43,678 nt of DNA from Rhodospirillales bacterium (GCA_025352565.1 JANXTF010000051.1:1-43678), one strand, 5' to 3'. Counted from the first letter of the stretch, positions 32,785-43,496 are shown. Translations and numbers: made by a program. Notes: generated from the letters alone by a model not told the origin.

Positions 32785-33771
32785 TCAGCCATGGTTGCGC
32801 AACTGCTCCGCGATATCCGGCATCCAGCGTTCCATCTCGTCATAGATCCGCTGCAGGCCGTGACGAAAGTAGGCGAGCAATTCGCTGCTATCGCGGTCGA
32901 TCGTCTCGCCCACCAGCACGGGGATTTCCGCCACGTTGAACAGGCGGCGATCGAACGGCACGCCCAAAAACAGGCATACCCGCTCCAGCACGGCAAGGGG
33001 CTGGTCGCGGATGCGACCGATGTAGTCGACCAGGATTCGGTTCGGGTCGATCAACCCGCGCCAGGGCAGCAGCCAGCGCGGATAGTCGGAATAGAGAAGC
33101 AGCAGGCCGAAATCGTCGGACCTCACCATCCGCCATAAATCATCCAGCCTGAGCGCGGTGCCGGGCGCCAGATGCGCGGCACAAATCATGCGGGCATGCG
33201 ACAGCGCACGCGTCGCGGGGTCGCGCAGCAACGCCATCACGCGCAGATTGGGATTGAGCCGGAGCGCGTGCCGTATGCCGGCGCGCGGCAGGATCCCGTA
33301 ATCGTGACCGATCTCCCCCGCGACCTGATCCACGCCCTTGTTGCGAAAGATGCCGCGATACCAGGAATCGGTCAGATCGTTCGTCTCGATCCAGCCAAGC
33401 GTGTCCAGAATGGCGCCCCGCGTCTGCTCGTCGAGATGGAGCGACCCCGCCCAGAACGCCCGGGCCGCCGCCACCTGCGCCAGCCGATTTAACGTCGCCG
33501 CTGGGGCAAAACCATCGAGATGCACCGAGGAAAAGAACTGCAGATCCTTGATCGGCGGCATCCAGATCGTGGGGTGGCACGCAAGGTTGCTGAACAACCA
33601 GCTGGTGCCGCTTTTGGGGGCGCCGATGCACAGGAAATCGGGGCCGTCCGGCTGCCGCTCGCCCAGGCTGCTGAAGACCGGGGTCCAGCGGACGATATTC
33701 TCGATCGCGGCATTGTAGCCGGGATCGTTCAATTCAGCCGGCAATGGCGGCAGAGCATCGGCTGGGGACAT
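32785..33771 (-). CDS. Sulfotransferase domain protein
   Basis: Transfers a sulfuryl group from PAPS to a hydroxyl or amine acceptor. The 5'-phosphosulfate-binding loop is GAPKSGTSWLF (residues 50-60), and the 3'-phosphate-binding arginine and serine are R183 and S191 in ALLRDPATRALSHARM. The C-terminal half has RILVDYIGRIRDQPLAVLER and VCLFLGVPF, as in family members. Length 328 residues; no signal peptide, so it is cytosolic. No PAPS-synthesis gene is adjacent, and no acceptor can be inferred from neighbours. Confidence 0.87.
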   Translation of the reverse strand: MSPADALPPLPAELNDPGYNAAIENIVRWTPVFSSLGERQPDGPDFLCIGAPKSGTSWLFSNLACHPTIWMPPIKDLQFFSSVHLDGFAPAATLNRLAQVAAARAFWAGSLHLDEQTRGAILDTLGWIETNDLTDSWYRGIFRNKGVDQVAGEIGHDYGILPRAGIRHALRLNPNLRVMALLRDPATRALSHARMICAAHLAPGTALRLDDLWRMVRSDDFGLLLLYSDYPRWLLPWRGLIDPNRILVDYIGRIRDQPLAVLERVCLFLGVPFDRRLFNVAEIPVLVGETIDRDSSELLAYFRHGLQRIYDEMERWMPDIAEQLRNHG

Positions 33772-33850
33772 GCGAGCTTCGTTGGGCCACCATCGAAACC
33801 GCGTGTCAACACCGGCACGCGATGATGACTATTCGTCAACCTTCGCAGCG

Positions 33851-33890
33851 TATACATCTGAGGCGTCGCGCCGCTCGATGGCGCGACGCC
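33851..33890 (+). promoter_or_regulatory. -10-like box and perfect leader hairpin before the small secreted protein gene
   Basis: TATACA at 33851-33856 resembles a -10 box, though no matching -35 box is seen. GGCGTCGCGCC (33862-33872), a 7-nt loop, and GGCGCGACGCC (33880-33890) form a perfect 11-bp stem. If transcription starts 6-7 nt after the box, the stem would be at the extreme 5' end of the mRNA, where such hairpins often slow decay. Confidence 0.5.
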
Positions 33891-33932
33891 GGCAGGGCCG
33901 CCGGCCGTGTCCAACCAGACCAGGAACCACAC

Positions 33933-34292
33933 ATGCCGTTTTTCAAGACAATATTCGTTGCGATCGTCGCGATGACTGCCGCGACCGCTGGCGCATGGGC
34001 CAGCGACGCGGATTTCAAGCTGGTGAACAAGACCGGATACCAGATCGACAGCGTGTATGTCGGTCCGCACTCCAGCCAATCCTGGGGCAAGGACATCATG
34101 GGCCGCGGATCGCTGGGCGACGGCGAATCGGTGAACATCACGTTCCCCCATGGCGGCAAGGCCTGCAAGTTCGACATCAAGGTCGGCTACCACGACGGCG
34201 ACAGCGCCGAGTGGGCCAACGTCGATCTCTGTGAATACGAGACCATCTCGCTGTTTTGGGACGGCAAGCAGACGCGCGCGGTCGGCGAGTAA
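33933..34292 (+). CDS. Small secreted protein of unknown function
   Basis: A 119-residue protein with a Sec signal peptide (FFKTIFVAIVAMTAATAGAW, cut probably after ASA-like AWA) and a mature part of about 95 residues. The mature part is rich in beta-prone and aromatic sequence: DFKLVNKTGYQIDSVYVGPH, SQSWGKDIMGRGSLGDGESV, DIKVGYHDGDSAEWANVDLC and EYETISLFW. Two cysteines (GGKACKFDIK and VDLCEYE) could form a disulfide in the periplasm. Similar short proteins occur in acetic-acid bacteria and relatives, but I know no function. AGGA precedes the ATG; a strong leader hairpin stands 42 nt upstream. It is convergent with arfB, 4 nt apart. Confidence 0.82.
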   Translation: MPFFKTIFVAIVAMTAATAGAWASDADFKLVNKTGYQIDSVYVGPHSSQSWGKDIMGRGSLGDGESVNITFPHGGKACKFDIKVGYHDGDSAEWANVDLCEYETISLFWDGKQTRAVGE

Positions 34293-34296
34293 CGAC

Positions 34297-34719
34297 CTAC
34301 CCGTCGTCGCGTGACGGGCCGCGCTGGTCCTTCAACGACGATCGGCGCGACTTCGCGTCCAGGCGGCGACGCTTGGACGCGAAGGTCGGCCGGGTCGGCC
34401 GACGGATCGTCGGCGGGTCCGCCGCCTGACGAATCAGATCGACCAGCCGCTCGCGCGCGTCCTGCCGGTTGCGGTCCTGCGTTCGGTGGCGCTGCGCGGT
34501 GATGACCAGGATGCCGTCCTTGGTCATCCGCCGTCCAGCCAGACGCTCCAGCCGCTCGCGCACGCCGTCCGGCAGGTTGGGCGAAAGACGCACGTCGAAC
34601 CGTAGCTGGACGGCGGTCGACAGCTTGTTGACATTCTGCCCGCCGGGACCCGAGGCGCGGATGAAATCCTCCTGGATTTCGGCCTCGTCGATCGAGATGC
34701 GGGGCGTGACGGAGATCAT
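34297..34719 (-). CDS. arfB: Alternative ribosome-rescue peptidyl-tRNA hydrolase ArfB
   Basis: Rescues ribosomes stalled on mRNA without a stop codon by hydrolysing peptidyl-tRNA. The catalytic GGQ motif is residues 26-28 in RASGPGGQNVNK, followed by LSTAVQLRFDV and MTKDGILVITAQRHRTQDRN. The basic tail (RPTFASKRRRLDAKSRRSSL) is what enters the empty mRNA channel in this family. Length 140 residues, matching ArfB and too short for a class I release factor. Convergent with the secreted-protein gene and divergent from the carbonic anhydrase gene. Confidence 0.95.
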   Translation of the reverse strand: MISVTPRISIDEAEIQEDFIRASGPGGQNVNKLSTAVQLRFDVRLSPNLPDGVRERLERLAGRRMTKDGILVITAQRHRTQDRNRQDARERLVDLIRQAADPPTIRRPTRPTFASKRRRLDAKSRRSSLKDQRGPSRDDG

Positions 34720-34931
34720 GGGGCGACTATACGCGACGGGAGCCTTTTCAGGCGATGCGGGAGCACCGGATCGAAGTCGTTTGAGGCTGCCGCCCGTTTG
34801 TGGTAGTTGGTGTTCATGTCCGAAAACCCCGTCGCATGCCGTGTTCCGCTGATCTTGCTGAGTTGTCAGGAGGGCGCGCTGGCGCTGCGACGCGCGAACG
34901 GTCCCGGTCTCGTGAAGCCGTAGAACGTCGC

Positions 34932-35540
34932 ATGCTGGAAGATCTCAAGGCCCGCAATCTGGCCTGGGCGCGGCGCAAGACCGAGACTGATGCGGGGTTC
35001 TTCAAGCGCCTCGTGGGCCAGCAGGCGCCGCAATATCTATGGATCGGCTGCGCCGACAGCCGGGTGCCGGCCAACGAGATCGTCGATCTCGATCCGGGCG
35101 AGTTGTTTGTGCATCGCAACGTCGCCAATCTGGCGCCGCCGCAGGACGCGAATTACCTCTCGGTGCTGCAATTCGCCGTGGACGTGTTGAAGGTGCGCCA
35201 CATCCTGCTCGTCGGCCATTACGGATGCGGCGGCGTGGCCGCCGCGGTGGACGGCAAGCGCCGCGGCTTGGTCGATCACTGGCTCCACCCGATCCGCGAA
35301 GTGCGACACGACCACCGCCACGAACTGGACGCGATCGTGGATGACCGGGCACGGCTCGACCGCCTGTGCGAATTGAACGTGATCCGTCAGGTGCGCAACG
35401 TGGCCTCGGATGTGTTCGTGCAGGATGCCTGGGCGCGCGGCCAGGACCTCAGCGTGCATGGGTGGGTGTATTCACTGGCAAACGGCCTGGTGACCGACCT
35501 CGACGTGACGGTCAGCAACGTGGCCGAAATGCAGGGGTAG
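34932..35540 (+). CDS. Beta-class carbonic anhydrase
   Basis: Zinc enzyme interconverting CO2 and bicarbonate, 202 residues. Zinc ligands are C40, H96 and C99 (LWIGCADSRVPANE and LVGHYGCGGV); D42 and R44 form the catalytic dyad, and FVHRNVANL is conserved. The ATG at 34932 starts the protein where related enzymes begin; an in-frame start at 34800 would add 44 residues of unconvincing sequence. The last 29 bp overlap tail to tail with the shikimate-dehydrogenase-like gene. With the gamma-class gene at 29304 this is the second carbonic anhydrase family in the window. Confidence 0.95.
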   Translation: MLEDLKARNLAWARRKTETDAGFFKRLVGQQAPQYLWIGCADSRVPANEIVDLDPGELFVHRNVANLAPPQDANYLSVLQFAVDVLKVRHILLVGHYGCGGVAAAVDGKRRGLVDHWLHPIREVRHDHRHELDAIVDDRARLDRLCELNVIRQVRNVASDVFVQDAWARGQDLSVHGWVYSLANGLVTDLDVTVSNVAEMQG

Positions 35541-36384
35541 CCGGCGCGCTTCGGTCGTCGAGCCGCGCCACGTGCCGCAATTGGTCCGGCGTGGCCGTAT
35601 CGAAGCCAAAGAATTCGAGATAGGGCGGAATCATCTCGAACAGCATGTCGGTCCCAACCTGCACCGGGCAGCCGAGTGCCCGCGCCGCGCGCAGCAGCGG
35701 CGTGAATTCCTCCGTCATGACGACCTCGCCGACGAAGGTGCTGCCGGCAATCCGCGACGGGTCCACCGCCAGCGGGTCGCCCGGCTTCATGCCAAGCGGG
35801 GTCGCGTTGATGACGATTTCCCAGCCGGCAGGGTCGTTCGAACCAACCGTGACACGAAGCGCCCGATAATGCGCCCGGAGCCGCTCGCGCAGGGCATCCG
35901 CCACGGCGGGCGTCGCGTCGAACAAACCCAGCCGTTCCAGGCCGGCCGCAGCCAGGGATGCTGCGATCGCCGAGCCCACGCCGCCGCAGCCGACCACCAG
36001 CGCCGCGGCTCCGGCGATGCGCTGGCCCTTGCGCTCCATGCCGCGCACAAAGCCGGTGCCATCGAACATGTCCCCGAGCAGCGAGCCGTCCGCGCGGCGC
36101 AGCACCGCGTTGCAGGCCCCGGCGATCCGCGCCGCGGTGCTCAACTCATCCACCAGCCCGATGGTCGTCGCCTTGTGCGGCATCGTCACCAGCGCGCCGT
36201 GCATGTTGCTCACGCGGAACAGCGCGCGGAAAACATCCGGATAATCGTCTGGCCGCACGCCCATCGGCACCACCACCGCCGGGATGCCCTTCGCCTCGAA
36301 CCACGGATTATAGATCATCGGCGCCTTGAACGCCTCGGTCGGATATCCGAGATGCGCGATGATCCGCGTGCGGCCGGTAATCAT
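35512..36384 (-). CDS. Shikimate/quinate dehydrogenase-like oxidoreductase, atypical active site
   Basis: AroE-fold protein of 290 residues. The NAD(P) domain is clear (LVVGCGGVGSAIAASLAAAG), as are the catalytic lysine K71 (VTMPHKATTI), N92 (GACNAV) and the catalytic aspartate D108 (GDMFDGTGF). However, the serines that bind shikimate in AroE (motif HSxSPxxHN) are replaced: here the region reads YPTEAFKAPMIYN, and the usual NTDG is MFDG. It therefore probably oxidises or reduces a different hydroxy-acid. It stands alone, convergent and overlapping with the carbonic anhydrase gene. Start ATG at 36384. Confidence 0.85.
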   Translation of the reverse strand: MITGRTRIIAHLGYPTEAFKAPMIYNPWFEAKGIPAVVVPMGVRPDDYPDVFRALFRVSNMHGALVTMPHKATTIGLVDELSTAARIAGACNAVLRRADGSLLGDMFDGTGFVRGMERKGQRIAGAAALVVGCGGVGSAIAASLAAAGLERLGLFDATPAVADALRERLRAHYRALRVTVGSNDPAGWEIVINATPLGMKPGDPLAVDPSRIAGSTFVGEVVMTEEFTPLLRAARALGCPVQVGTDMLFEMIPPYLEFFGFDTATPDQLRHVARLDDRSAPATPAFRPRC

Positions 36385-36926
36385 GCCGCGTTGTCCGCGC
36401 GCCTGCCGATGCTGGGCACCTCGATCACCGGGGCAACCGCCCGCGCCTTGCAGCTTCCCTTGCCAGCGCCAAGCGCCTTGGCTGCCCGTGCTGGTCGCCA
36501 GGCTGGAACGCCTGAGCCGCGACGTGCATTTCATCAGCAGGTTGCGTTGCCGAGCCTGGCAGCGGCGCTGGCCAGCGGAGCAGGAACCACATACCCGGCG
36601 GGACTGCCTTCATGGACAAATAGTCGCTCAGGCTTTCCATCGTCCCACGATACCCCACTCGACCCCGCTATGCGATTCTGAAACCCGTTGCGACGGGAGG
36701 CTGGCAGTTCCGGCGCCGGGCGTCGTCCCGCTGGAATCGAAGGAAGCAATGCCCTGCCATGCTCCATCGTGTCGCGGACAAGCTGCGCCGCCGCCAGGAG
36801 GGCTGCCTGTGGCACCGTTCCCGTGACCGCCGGCGCGAGGCGGCGCTCCGCCCAGACGATGGTACGGATGTCTTCCTCATCCGGCGAAGACCGCGGCACA
36901 CCGGGCGCTGGACGATAGGCCGCGGA
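36385..36926. other. Stretch of about 540 bp with no firm gene
   Basis: Several frames are open on both strands but none shows a recognised domain, and the base composition is mixed. The best minus-strand frame is listed separately. It could hold decayed gene fragments left beside the lower-GC methyltransferase gene. No inverted repeats or transposase motifs were seen. Confidence 0.4.
36534..36899 (-). CDS. Weak hypothetical protein, possibly a degraded fragment
   Basis: A 121-codon frame opening with GTG, 27 nt downstream of the methyltransferase stop. The first 50 residues (DIRTIVWAERRLAPAVTGTV, then AALLAAAQLVRDTMEHG) look like plausible helical protein with GC-rich third positions, while the rest does not. 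No family was recognised. A frame on the same strand at 36425-36658 (MESLSDYLSMKAVPPGMWFL) may be another fragment. Confidence 0.22.
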   Translation of the reverse strand: MPRSSPDEEDIRTIVWAERRLAPAVTGTVPQAALLAAAQLVRDTMEHGRALLPSIPAGRRPAPELPASRRNGFQNRIAGSSGVSWDDGKPERLFVHEGSPAGYVVPAPLASAAARLGNATC

Positions 36927-37655
36927 CTACCGCTGAGCAGCGATGAGGAGGAACATTGGGCGGTCGCGCGCCTCTTCCCAATCCGGGTGGGTAGCGATCT
37001 GCTCGTCGGTCGGTCCCCATTCCTCGACATGTGCGACCACGAACCCGCAGCGTATAAGGTGATTGAGGGTCGTCCCGATGGTGCGATGCTGTTTGATCAC
37101 GCCCTGGACGAGCCAATCGGTCGTGCGAGGCCCTTCGACCAGATAACTATCGACCGGCCAGGTTCGGCGGCCACGTTCGTCGAACAGCCAGTCCGCTCGG
37201 GTTGGAGCCATGTAGATCGGGTGCTCGATCGACATGACCAGATACCCACCTGGTCGCAGTGAGCGGCGCAGGGTGAACAGCAGGCCAGCCAAGTTCGCGA
37301 CGTAGTGCAACGCGAGCGAGCTGTAGGCCAGATCGAATGAAGCAAGCGGCAGGTCAAGTCGCTCCAGGTCTTGCTGGACATAATCGATACGAGGGTTGCT
37401 CGTTGCGTTCCTGGCTCGGGCGAGCATGTTTTCGGAGACGTCGATCCCGAGTGCCGATGCCACACCTTGTTCGACCGCCCAGCGGCAGAACCAGCCAAAG
37501 CCACAACCAAGATCGACAATGTTCAAATCATGCAGATTTGGGAGCAATGCCCGCATCGAAGGCCATTCCGCGGCACCGTCCAGTCCCTCTGTCGAGCGGG
37601 ACAGCTTGCTGTAGCCCTCGAAGAAATCGCTTCTGTCATAGACGTTCTGTGTCAT
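36927..37655 (-). CDS. Class I SAM-dependent methyltransferase
   Basis: A 242-residue methyltransferase of the Methyltransf_11/25 kind. Motif I is IVDLGCGFGWFCRW (residues 46-59), then GIDVSENMLARARN (acidic end of strand 2), YVQQDLERLDLP and FDLAYSSLALHYV (post-I and motif II), and LRPGGYLVMSIEHPIYM (motif III). The C-terminal part (WLVQGVIKQHRTIGTTLNHL, CGFVVAHVEEWGPTDEQ) suggests a small-molecule acceptor. The ATG at 37655 begins MTQNVYDRSDFFEGY. By hand count 37501-37560 has only 28 G+C of 60, well below neighbours, which suggests recent acquisition. Substrate unknown. Confidence 0.88.
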   Translation of the reverse strand: MTQNVYDRSDFFEGYSKLSRSTEGLDGAAEWPSMRALLPNLHDLNIVDLGCGFGWFCRWAVEQGVASALGIDVSENMLARARNATSNPRIDYVQQDLERLDLPLASFDLAYSSLALHYVANLAGLLFTLRRSLRPGGYLVMSIEHPIYMAPTRADWLFDERGRRTWPVDSYLVEGPRTTDWLVQGVIKQHRTIGTTLNHLIRCGFVVAHVEEWGPTDEQIATHPDWEEARDRPMFLLIAAQR

Positions 37656-37896
37656 CGTCTTGTCCACGATGGCAAGGATGTAGCTGAGAGCAAACCGGAC
37701 GCGCTTCTGGCGACTGCAGTAGCCCACTTTTCCGACGTCGACCAGTTCCCGGTCATAAATTGGCGAAGTCGCAGTCAGTTTGCCCACCGCGGCGACTGGT
37801 GCCGATCCTCGACGCCGGCACGGCCGCAATCCAGCATTGGCATCCCGGCCGCAGGTACGCGTAGCATCCGCGATGTTATCAAACCGGAGGGCAGGC

Positions 37897-39486
37897 ATGA
37901 AGCGCAGGAACCTATTGATCGGAGGGGCCACGGCACTCGGTGGCGGCCTGTTCGGCCCCCTCGCCCGGTCCGCCGCCGCCCAGGGCATGAAGACGCTGCG
38001 CTTCGTGCCCCAGGCCAACCTCTCCAGCCCCGACCCGATCTGGACCTCGGCCACCGTCGCCTTCATCCACGGCTACATGGTGTACGACCTGCTCTACGGG
38101 CTCGACGAAAAACTCGTCCCCCATCCGCAGATGGCGCAGGGCCACGAGGAATCGCCGGATGGCCTCACCTTCACCATCACGCTGCGCGACGCCCTCGCCT
38201 GGCATGACGGCGCACCCGTCCGAGCCGCCGATTGCGTGGCCTCCATCCTGCGCTGGTCCAAGCGCAACCCGATGGGCGGCACGCTGATCGCGCGCACCAA
38301 CGAGCTTGTGGCGCTGGATGACAAGCGGCTGCAATTCCGGCTCAAGAAGCGTTTTTCCGCCCTCACATCGGTGCTCGGCGGCGAGGGCTGCTTCATCATG
38401 CCCGAGCGCGTGGCCAAGTCCGACGCCTTCACCCAGATCAGCGAGTATGTCGGCAGCGGCCCCTACCGCTTCCTGCCCACCGAATGGGTGGCCGGCGCGT
38501 CGGCCGCCTATGCCCGCAACGACAAATACGTCCCCCGCGCCGAGCCGCCCAGCATGTGGTCCGGCGGCAAGGTGGCCCATTTCGAGCGGGTCGAGTGGAA
38601 GATCATCCCCGACCCCGCCACGGCCGCCGCGGCCCTTCAGCGCGGCGAGGTGGATTGGTGGGAGAACCCGCTGCCGGATCTGTTGCCCACCATGCTCAAG
38701 CAACCCGCCATCCGCTCCGAGGTGCTCGATCCGCTGGGGGCGCTGGGCGTGATGCGTTTCAACCATCTGAATGCGCCCTTCAACAACCTCAAGCTGCGCC
38801 AGGCCTTCATCCCGGCGATCGACCAGAACGAGTTCGTCACCGCCGTCTATGGCGACCTCGCCGGCAAGTACGGCCGTCACGATGCCGGATTCTTCACGGC
38901 GGGCTCGCCTTATGCGTCCGATGCCGGGCTGTCCGTGCTGCGGGGCAAGCGCGACATGGCGCTGGCCCGCAAGCTGGTCGCCGAAAGCGGCTACAAGGGC
39001 GAGGAGATTCTGCTGATGTCGCCGTCCGACCAGCAGAACCTGCAGGCCATGTGCCAGGTGGCCGCGGACCTCATGAAGCAGATGGGGCTGAACGTGAACT
39101 ACGCCTCGATGGACTGGGGCACGCTGATCCAGCGGCGCACGCGCAAGGAGCCGTCATCCGCCGGTGGGTGGGACATGTTCATCACCACCTGGGCGGGGCT
39201 GTCCACCGCGAGCCCCGGCAACAGCCAGCCGATGCGCAGCAACGGCACCGCCGGCTGGTTCGGTTGGGCGACAAGCCCGCGCATGGAGGCGCTGCGCGAG
39301 CAATGGTTCGATGCGCCGGACCTCCCCGCCCAACAGAAAATCGCCGCCGACATGCAGCTTCTGGCGCTGGAGGAGGTGCCGTTCCTGCCCACCGGCATGT
39401 TCTTTACGCCCACCGGCCACCGAACCAGCATCACGGGCCTGCTGAAGTCCGGCACCGCGCTGATGTACGGCGTGAAGCCCGCCTGA
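37897..39486 (+). CDS. ABC transporter substrate-binding protein, family 5 (orphan)
   Basis: Periplasmic binding protein of the peptide/opine class, 529 residues. The Tat-like N-terminus MKRRNLLIGGATALGGGLFG ends in RSAAAQG. The body shows FTITLRDALAWHDGAPVRAA, YVGSGPYRFLPTEWVAGA and LKLRQAFIPAIDQNEFV, typical of SBP_bac_5. A strong GGAGG site precedes the ATG. No permease or ATPase gene follows; instead an alpha/beta hydrolase gene starts 5 nt later, so the receptor either shares a transporter encoded elsewhere or serves another purpose. It is only loosely similar to the family-5 protein at 11339. Confidence 0.92.
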   Translation: MKRRNLLIGGATALGGGLFGPLARSAAAQGMKTLRFVPQANLSSPDPIWTSATVAFIHGYMVYDLLYGLDEKLVPHPQMAQGHEESPDGLTFTITLRDALAWHDGAPVRAADCVASILRWSKRNPMGGTLIARTNELVALDDKRLQFRLKKRFSALTSVLGGEGCFIMPERVAKSDAFTQISEYVGSGPYRFLPTEWVAGASAAYARNDKYVPRAEPPSMWSGGKVAHFERVEWKIIPDPATAAAALQRGEVDWWENPLPDLLPTMLKQPAIRSEVLDPLGALGVMRFNHLNAPFNNLKLRQAFIPAIDQNEFVTAVYGDLAGKYGRHDAGFFTAGSPYASDAGLSVLRGKRDMALARKLVAESGYKGEEILLMSPSDQQNLQAMCQVAADLMKQMGLNVNYASMDWGTLIQRRTRKEPSSAGGWDMFITTWAGLSTASPGNSQPMRSNGTAGWFGWATSPRMEALREQWFDAPDLPAQQKIAADMQLLALEEVPFLPTGMFFTPTGHRTSITGLLKSGTALMYGVKPA

Positions 39487-39491
39487 AGCCC

Positions 39492-40343
39492 ATGCACATC
39501 ATGGTCAACGGCGCCCGCCTGTTCTTCGACGTGGACGGTGCGGGCCTCGTGCCCGACGGCTCCGCCATGCGCCAGAAGCCCACATTGCTGCTGCTGCATG
39601 GCGGTCCGGGCGGCGACCACAGCACCTTTAAGCCCGCCTTCGACGGGCTGCGCGACATCGCCCAGCTCGTCTATCTGGACCACCGCGGCAACGGGCGCAG
39701 TGAGTACACCGACCCGGCGACCTGGAACCTCGACCAGTGGGGCGACGACGTTCATGCCTTCTGTCTGGCCCTCGGCATCGAGCGCCCCATCGTGCTCGGC
39801 TATTCGTTCGGCGGCTTCGTCGCGCAATCCTACGCGACCCGCCACCCGGAGCATCCGGGCAAGCTCATCCTGTTGAGCACCTCGCCCAAGATCGAGCGCG
39901 AGGAAATCTACGCCAAGTTCGAGCAGCTCGGTGGCAGCCGGGCGCGCGCGGTGGCCGAGGCGCGCTGGAACACTCCGAGCCCGGCGAGCATGGCGGCCTA
40001 TCGCGAAACCTGTTTCCCGCTCTACAATCCCGCCCGCGACAAAGACCCGCTCGCCCCCGCCCGCGTGCGCCGCCATGATGGCGTGGCGCTGCATTTCGCC
40101 GGCCCCGACCGCGAAACCAGTCGGCTCGATTTCCGCGCCGCGTTGTCCCGCGTGCAATGCCCGACTTTGGTGCTGGCTGGCGACGCCGATCCGATCACGC
40201 CGATCGAGCGCGCCCGCGTCATCGCCACGAGCCTGCCGCCCGGTCTCGTGCGCTTCGAGACCTTTCCCGGCTGCGGCCACGGCGTCCACAACGACGACCC
40301 GGCGCGCGCCATGGCGGTGATCCGGGAGTTCGTGGGCGCCTGA
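39492..40343 (+). CDS. Alpha/beta hydrolase, proline-iminopeptidase-like
   Basis: Serine hydrolase of 283 residues. The oxyanion-loop motif LLLLHGGPGGDHSTF, followed by VYLDHRGNGRS, is typical of proline iminopeptidases and related amidases. The catalytic triad is S105 (GYSFGG), an aspartate at 231 or 233 (AGDADPITP) and H263 (GCGHGV). No signal peptide, so cytosolic. It follows the orphan binding protein by 5 nt and probably acts on the captured compound, such as a short peptide, amide or ester (inference). Confidence 0.9.
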   Translation: MHIMVNGARLFFDVDGAGLVPDGSAMRQKPTLLLLHGGPGGDHSTFKPAFDGLRDIAQLVYLDHRGNGRSEYTDPATWNLDQWGDDVHAFCLALGIERPIVLGYSFGGFVAQSYATRHPEHPGKLILLSTSPKIEREEIYAKFEQLGGSRARAVAEARWNTPSPASMAAYRETCFPLYNPARDKDPLAPARVRRHDGVALHFAGPDRETSRLDFRAALSRVQCPTLVLAGDADPITPIERARVIATSLPPGLVRFETFPGCGHGVHNDDPARAMAVIREFVGA

Positions 40344-40495
40344 CCACCCGAGGGACAGGCTGGCCGGCAAGCTCCGTGGATCAAGCTGTTCGCCGCATCC
40401 TCTCCAAGGCACAGAGAAGCGCAGCGAACGGACGCGCGTCGCACGGCCTACACTTATGCATCCAGAGTTTCTCCCGAATATAGGAATCACCCGCC

Positions 40496-40849
40496 GTGGA
40501 CAGCCCCAACCCAAACCGCCTCGCCTACAAAATCATGACCGCCGAGGAGCTCGACCGGCTGCGGCGGCATGGCGAGTTCCGAGGCTCGGCTGCCGATCTC
40601 GCCGATGGGTTCATCCACATGTCCACCGCGATGCAGCTTCCTGGCACCATCGCCGCGCATTACAGCGGCCGCGAGAACCTCATGCTCGTGGCGATCGACC
40701 TGGCGAGCTTGGGTGGCAGGCTACGCTGGGAGCCTTCACGCGGCGGGCAGTTGTTCCCGCACCTCTACGGCGATCTTTCGCCGGACGCCGTCGTTGCGGC
40801 GTCGGCGCTTGTGCAAGATGAAAACGGCTCGGTGAAACTGCCCGCCTGA
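40496..40849 (+). CDS. DUF952 family protein
   Basis: A 117-residue soluble protein. Diagnostic elements are YKIMTAEELDRLRRHGEFRG, SAADLADGFIHMSTAMQ and LRWEPSRGGQLFPHLYGDL. The family is common in bacteria with no firmly assigned function; its fold is related to ADP-ribosyltransferase-like proteins. AGGA stands before the GTG at 40496; starting instead at the ATG of MTAEEL would cut the first beta strand. It is separated from the hydrolase gene by about 150 bp and is probably its own unit. Confidence 0.87.
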   Translation: MDSPNPNRLAYKIMTAEELDRLRRHGEFRGSAADLADGFIHMSTAMQLPGTIAAHYSGRENLMLVAIDLASLGGRLRWEPSRGGQLFPHLYGDLSPDAVVAASALVQDENGSVKLPA

Positions 40850-43401
<2,552 letters not shown>

Positions 43402-43446
43402 TCCAGGCGGTCTCCGTCCAGGCGGTCTCCGTCCAGGCGACCTCCA
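43402..43446. repeat. 15-bp tandem repeat immediately after katG
   Basis: TCCAGGCGGTCTCCG occurs at 43402-43416 and 43417-43431, and a diverged third copy TCCAGGCGACCTCCA fills 43432-43446. It begins one base after the katG stop codon. Confidence 0.85.
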
Positions 43447-43468
43447 TCCGGGGGCTGCAACGGCAGGA

Positions 43469-43496
43469 GGCGGCGTTTCAGCTTTGAGACGCCGCC
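43469..43496. terminator. Hairpin terminator between katG and the convergent right-edge gene
   Basis: GGCGGCGTTTCA (43469-43480), loop GCTT, and TGAGACGCCGCC (43485-43496) pair over 12 positions, with one U-G wobble on the plus strand. No strong T-run follows. Its position between converging genes suits termination in both directions. Confidence 0.65.

Noticed and set aside
36326-36826. A 166-codon plus-strand frame in the gene-poor stretch
   Set aside because: Rich in Cys, Pro and Arg with no pattern; it overlaps the AroE-like gene start on the opposite strand.
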